Below, in pieces: positions 6,933 through 9,513 of a stretch of 9,513 nt of DNA. Position 1 is the first letter of the stretch, and every line of letters starts with the position of its first letter. Both the position numbers and the translations under genes were made by a program. The stretch spans positions 1 through 9,513 of the forward strand of contig RFHZ01000311.1 of NCBI GenBank assembly GCA_003696125.1, written 5' to 3'. This DNA is from Nitrospinota bacterium. Lineage in GTDB: Bacteria > Tectomicrobia > Entotheonellia > J063. The notes beneath the pieces are model-generated. The model worked only from the letters and a program-made list of their open reading frames with translations. It searched no databases and was not told where the DNA came from.

Positions 6933-8624
6933 ATGTGGATCAAGCGACGGCGCGTTCTTAGCCTCGTGTGTCTGATGCTCCTCTGGGGCCCCCTCCTCGT
7001 CTGGAGCGCAGGGGATACGCTCAGGGTACGGGAACAGGAGGTACGGGAGCTCTATTATACCCTCAAGACCTCCACGGCCAGGCAGGAACAGCGAATCGAG
7101 TGGTTACGCACCATCCGTGCCTTCCAGCTCCTCTGGCGTGATTACCCGCAGACGGCCGCCGGGAAACGCGCCCTCTTTACCACCGGGAAACTCGCCTTTG
7201 ACCTCTATCGCCGCTTTCACAAAGCCGAAGACCTGCAGAATGCCATCCGTGCCTACCGGTGGTTTATCACCCTCTACCCGCAAAGCCGGCTGGCAGACGA
7301 TGCCCAGTTCCAACTGGGAGAGATCGCCCGCCAGCTGGGAGACGTCTCCCAGGCGCAGGAGGCTTATAAGGCGGTTTTACAGCGGTATCCAGATGGTGAT
7401 ATGCGACCGAAAGCCGCCGCCCGTCTCCAGGAACTCTCCCTGCGCCAGGCCTGGCGAGGAGGGGACAGGGAGACGCCTTCCAGGCGGGCAGGGGAGAGGT
7501 TACAGCAGATCCAGGGGATCCGGCACTGGTCCAATCAACGCTATACCCGGGTGGTCGTCGATGTGGACGGACCGGTCCAATTCCGGACCAATCGCCTCAC
7601 CCAACCGGATCGCCTCTACCTGGACCTCTTCCCGGCCCGGCTCGGATACCCGACCCCCCAACAGGCCCTCGCCATCGAAAACAGCCAGCTCAAGGGGATC
7701 CGTATCGCCCAAAACCGTCCTGCCGTGGTACGGGTGGTCCTCGATATCCGACAGATCCACTCCTACCAGATCTTTACCCTGAACGACCCCTTCCGGGTGG
7801 TGATCGATGTGCTGGGCACAGACCGGGATGCCGACACCCCTGGTTCCCGACGCACGGCACAACAGGCCCGGAAACGCTCCCCCCACGTCTCCCTGGTACA
7901 ACAACTCGGCCTGGGAGTGCAGAAGGTGGTCATCGATCCGGGACACGGGGGAAAAGACCCGGGGGCAATCGGCCCAACCGGATTGCAGGAAAAGGATGTG
8001 GTGCTGGATATCGGGCAGAAGTTGCGACGGCTGATTGAACGAGAGCTCGGATGGGAGGTGGTGATGACACGTGATGGAGACCACTTCCTGGCCCTGGAGG
8101 AGCGAACCGCCATCGCCAACAGCCACGACGCCGATCTGTTCATCTCCCTGCATGCCAATGCCAGTCCACGGCGGGAGAGCCGGGGGATTGAAACCTATTT
8201 CCTCGACCTGGCCAGCTCGCCAGAGGCGATGGAGACGGCGGCTCGCGAGAACAGCACCTCAGTCCGTCACATCAGTGATCTGCAGGCCATTCTGCAAGAC
8301 CTCCTGCTCAACACCAAGCGGAATGAGTCGAGCCGGCTGGCCGGTGCCGTGCAGACCGCCCTGGTCAGTGCCCTGCAAAAACGGTACACCCGTATCGAAA
8401 ACCTCGGGGTAAAACAGGCCCCCTTTTACGTCCTGCTCGGTGCAGAAATGCCCAGCATCCTGATCGAAACCTCTTTCATCAGTCATCCTGCCGAGGAGAA
8501 ACGCCTGAAGAAGGAGGCGTACCGCCTGGCCATTGCCCGGGGAATCCTGGCCGGGTTGAAGCGGTACGCAGACCAGACGAGACGACTGGTCTCCTGGCAG
8601 CAACAGGGGATGGGAGCACGCTAG
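6933..8624 (+). CDS. Periplasmic N-acetylmuramoyl-L-alanine amidase with TPR, AMIN and Amidase_3 domains
   Basis: This enzyme cuts the bond between N-acetylmuramic acid and the stem peptide of peptidoglycan, as AmiC does during daughter-cell separation. The 563 residues begin with a signal peptide (KRRR, then a hydrophobic core to about residue 24, probable cleavage near WSA-GD). A helical TPR-like region covers about 30-175 (AIRAYRWFITLYPQSRLADDA, split here only for citation, and AQEAYKAVLQRYPDGD). An AMIN domain spans about 190-295. A linker rich in basic residues leads to a C-terminal Amidase_3 zinc domain (about 334-550). The zinc and catalytic residues are present: His338 (DPGHGG), Glu353 (LQEKD), His407 (SLHAN) and Glu512 (LIETSF). 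ATG 6933 has a GGAG Shine-Dalgarno at 6921-6924. The AMIN domain suggests septal or envelope targeting. The TPR part suggests a protein partner, which is inference. Confidence 0.94.
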   Translation: MWIKRRRVLSLVCLMLLWGPLLVWSAGDTLRVREQEVRELYYTLKTSTARQEQRIEWLRTIRAFQLLWRDYPQTAAGKRALFTTGKLAFDLYRRFHKAEDLQNAIRAYRWFITLYPQSRLADDAQFQLGEIARQLGDVSQAQEAYKAVLQRYPDGDMRPKAAARLQELSLRQAWRGGDRETPSRRAGERLQQIQGIRHWSNQRYTRVVVDVDGPVQFRTNRLTQPDRLYLDLFPARLGYPTPQQALAIENSQLKGIRIAQNRPAVVRVVLDIRQIHSYQIFTLNDPFRVVIDVLGTDRDADTPGSRRTAQQARKRSPHVSLVQQLGLGVQKVVIDPGHGGKDPGAIGPTGLQEKDVVLDIGQKLRRLIERELGWEVVMTRDGDHFLALEERTAIANSHDADLFISLHANASPRRESRGIETYFLDLASSPEAMETAARENSTSVRHISDLQAILQDLLLNTKRNESSRLAGAVQTALVSALQKRYTRIENLGVKQAPFYVLLGAEMPSILIETSFISHPAEEKRLKKEAYRLAIARGILAGLKRYADQTRRLVSWQQQGMGAR

Positions 8625-8627
8625 GCG

Positions 8628-9513
8628 ATGACTGATGCGGTACGACGGTTCGTAGAGGAGCTCGGTCAAGACCCGCATTTCCGTGATCAACTGCTGCACC
8701 GGCATTATCTCCCGGCGGTACCGGCCCGATACGCCGATTTTCCTCCCCTTCCCCCTCCTTTTATCGCTGCCCTGCAGGCCGCCGGTATCCCCCACCTCTA
8801 CTCCCACCAGCACGAAGGGATTGAAGCCATCCGGCGGGGAGAACACCTGGTACTGACCACCCCCACCGCCAGCGGCAAGACCCTGATCTACAACCTGCCT
8901 ATCCTGGAGAAGATCTGGCAGAGTGGGGGAGAGGCCCGCGCCCTCTATCTTTTCCCCATGAAGGCGTTGGGACAGGATCAGTACAAGGTCTTGCAGCACT
9001 GGCAGCCCCTCTTCCCTCCCCACCTCCCCCTGCGAGTCGCCATGTACGACGGGGACACGCAGAGCAGTCAACGCCGCAAGATCAAAGAGACTCCTCCCCA
9101 TATCCTCATCACCAACCCGGACATGCTACACGTAGGGATCCTCCCCTACCACAGCCAGTGGCAAGAGTTCCTCTCCCGCCTCTCTTACGTGGTCATCGAT
9201 GAACTCCACACCTACCGGGGGATCTTCGGCTCTCATGTGCTGCACCTCCTCCGCCGCCTCCGCCGCATCTGCCACTATTACGGCTCCACTCCCCAGTTTA
9301 TCGCCGCCTCGGCCACCATTGCCCGGGGGAAGAAGCTGGCAGAGACGCTGATCGGCCTCCCCTTCACCGAGATCCGGGAGAGTGGGGCACCGGTGCAGGG
9401 CAAACATTTCCTGCTCATGAATCCGGCCGGAAGCGCAGCGGTACTGGCGACCAGACTGCTCCTCAAAGCAATAGAGGAGGGGATTAAGACCATCGTTTTT
9501 ACCAAGGCGCGCA
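8628..9513 (+). CDS. DEAD/DEAH-box helicase of the YprA/MrfA/Hrq1 family, 3' part missing
   Basis: The first 295 codons of an SF2 DNA helicase are visible and run off the window. Motifs in order: a Q-motif-like LYSHQHEGIEAI, Walker A TTPTASGKT with Lys84, motif Ia FPMKALGQDQ, ITNPDMLH, motif II VIDELHTYRG with Asp191-Glu192-Leu193-His194, motif III SAT at 228-230, and the start of the second RecA domain (TIVFTKAR). The pairing of TPTASGKTLIYNLP with DExHTYRG followed by GSHV is typical of the YprA/MrfA/Hrq1 group. These proteins carry a C-terminal zinc-binding DUF1998 domain; B. subtilis MrfA works in mitomycin-adduct repair with the exonuclease MrfB. The C-terminal domain and any partner gene lie outside the window. 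The start, ATG 8628, is only 3 bases after the amidase stop, with GGGAG at 8612-8616 as the likely Shine-Dalgarno, so translation is probably coupled. Confidence 0.9.
   Translation, partial: MTDAVRRFVEELGQDPHFRDQLLHRHYLPAVPARYADFPPLPPPFIAALQAAGIPHLYSHQHEGIEAIRRGEHLVLTTPTASGKTLIYNLPILEKIWQSGGEARALYLFPMKALGQDQYKVLQHWQPLFPPHLPLRVAMYDGDTQSSQRRKIKETPPHILITNPDMLHVGILPYHSQWQEFLSRLSYVVIDELHTYRGIFGSHVLHLLRRLRRICHYYGSTPQFIAASATIARGKKLAETLIGLPFTEIRESGAPVQGKHFLLMNPAGSAAVLATRLLLKAIEEGIKTIVFTKAR
8738..8762 (+). repeat. 25-base all-pyrimidine near-perfect mirror repeat
   Basis: This stretch holds only C and T on the plus strand. It reads almost identically forwards and backwards along the same strand: T4, C2, T, C4, T2, C5, T, C2, T4. 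A single extra C breaks the symmetry. Homopurine-homopyrimidine mirror repeats can form intramolecular triplex (H-DNA). It lies about 110 bases into the helicase gene and encodes the proline-rich FPPLPPPF (residues 38-45), so coding constraint is an alternative explanation. Confidence 0.6.

Overview
The window is a densely packed, entirely plus-strand stretch of core genes from a diderm (LPS-bearing) bacterium. By eye it is moderately GC-rich. The LPS-transport genes, sigma-54, a RapZ protein and a TPR-AMIN-amidase fit a lineage such as Nitrospirota, Methylomirabilota (NC10) or a former deltaproteobacterium. No single marker settles which, so this placement is inference.

Layout, left to right: lptC (19-579, 5' end close to the window edge), lptA (598-1134), lptB (1234-1953), rpoN (1984-3423), rapZ (3448-4351, with an apparent frameshift near its 5' end), a possible 40-residue small membrane protein (4348-4470) in the only sizeable gap, metK (4467-5639), ahcY (5654-6910), a periplasmic N-acetylmuramoyl-L-alanine amidase (6933-8624), and the first 295 codons of a YprA/MrfA/Hrq1-type helicase (8628 to the window end). 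Gaps between neighbours run from 3 to 115 bases. I see no convincing intrinsic terminator or promoter, so the whole stretch may be transcribed as one or a few long operons. There are no tRNA or rRNA genes, insertion sequences, CRISPR arrays or phage genes, and no gene-free stretch longer than 300 bases.

Three functional groups are visible. LptC, LptA and LptB are the inner-membrane anchor, periplasmic bridge and ATPase of lipopolysaccharide export. RpoN follows in the order conserved in many proteobacteria, but hpf and ptsN, which usually lie between rpoN and rapZ, are absent. MetK and AhcY form the SAM-making and SAH-removing halves of the activated methyl cycle. The amidase adds cell-wall remodelling, and the helicase probably begins a DNA-repair section that continues beyond the window.

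This is mostly a housekeeping region. The points most worth a second look are: (i) rapZ has no usable start codon in its own frame upstream of the P-loop, yet has a well-placed Shine-Dalgarno and GTG in another frame, with a G5 run at the likely shift point; (ii) a 40-codon ORF overlaps the rapZ stop (GTGA) and the metK start (ATGA) and encodes a basic head plus a hydrophobic segment; (iii) a 25-base all-pyrimidine near-perfect mirror repeat lies early in the helicase gene. I found no evidence of a wholly new multi-gene system.
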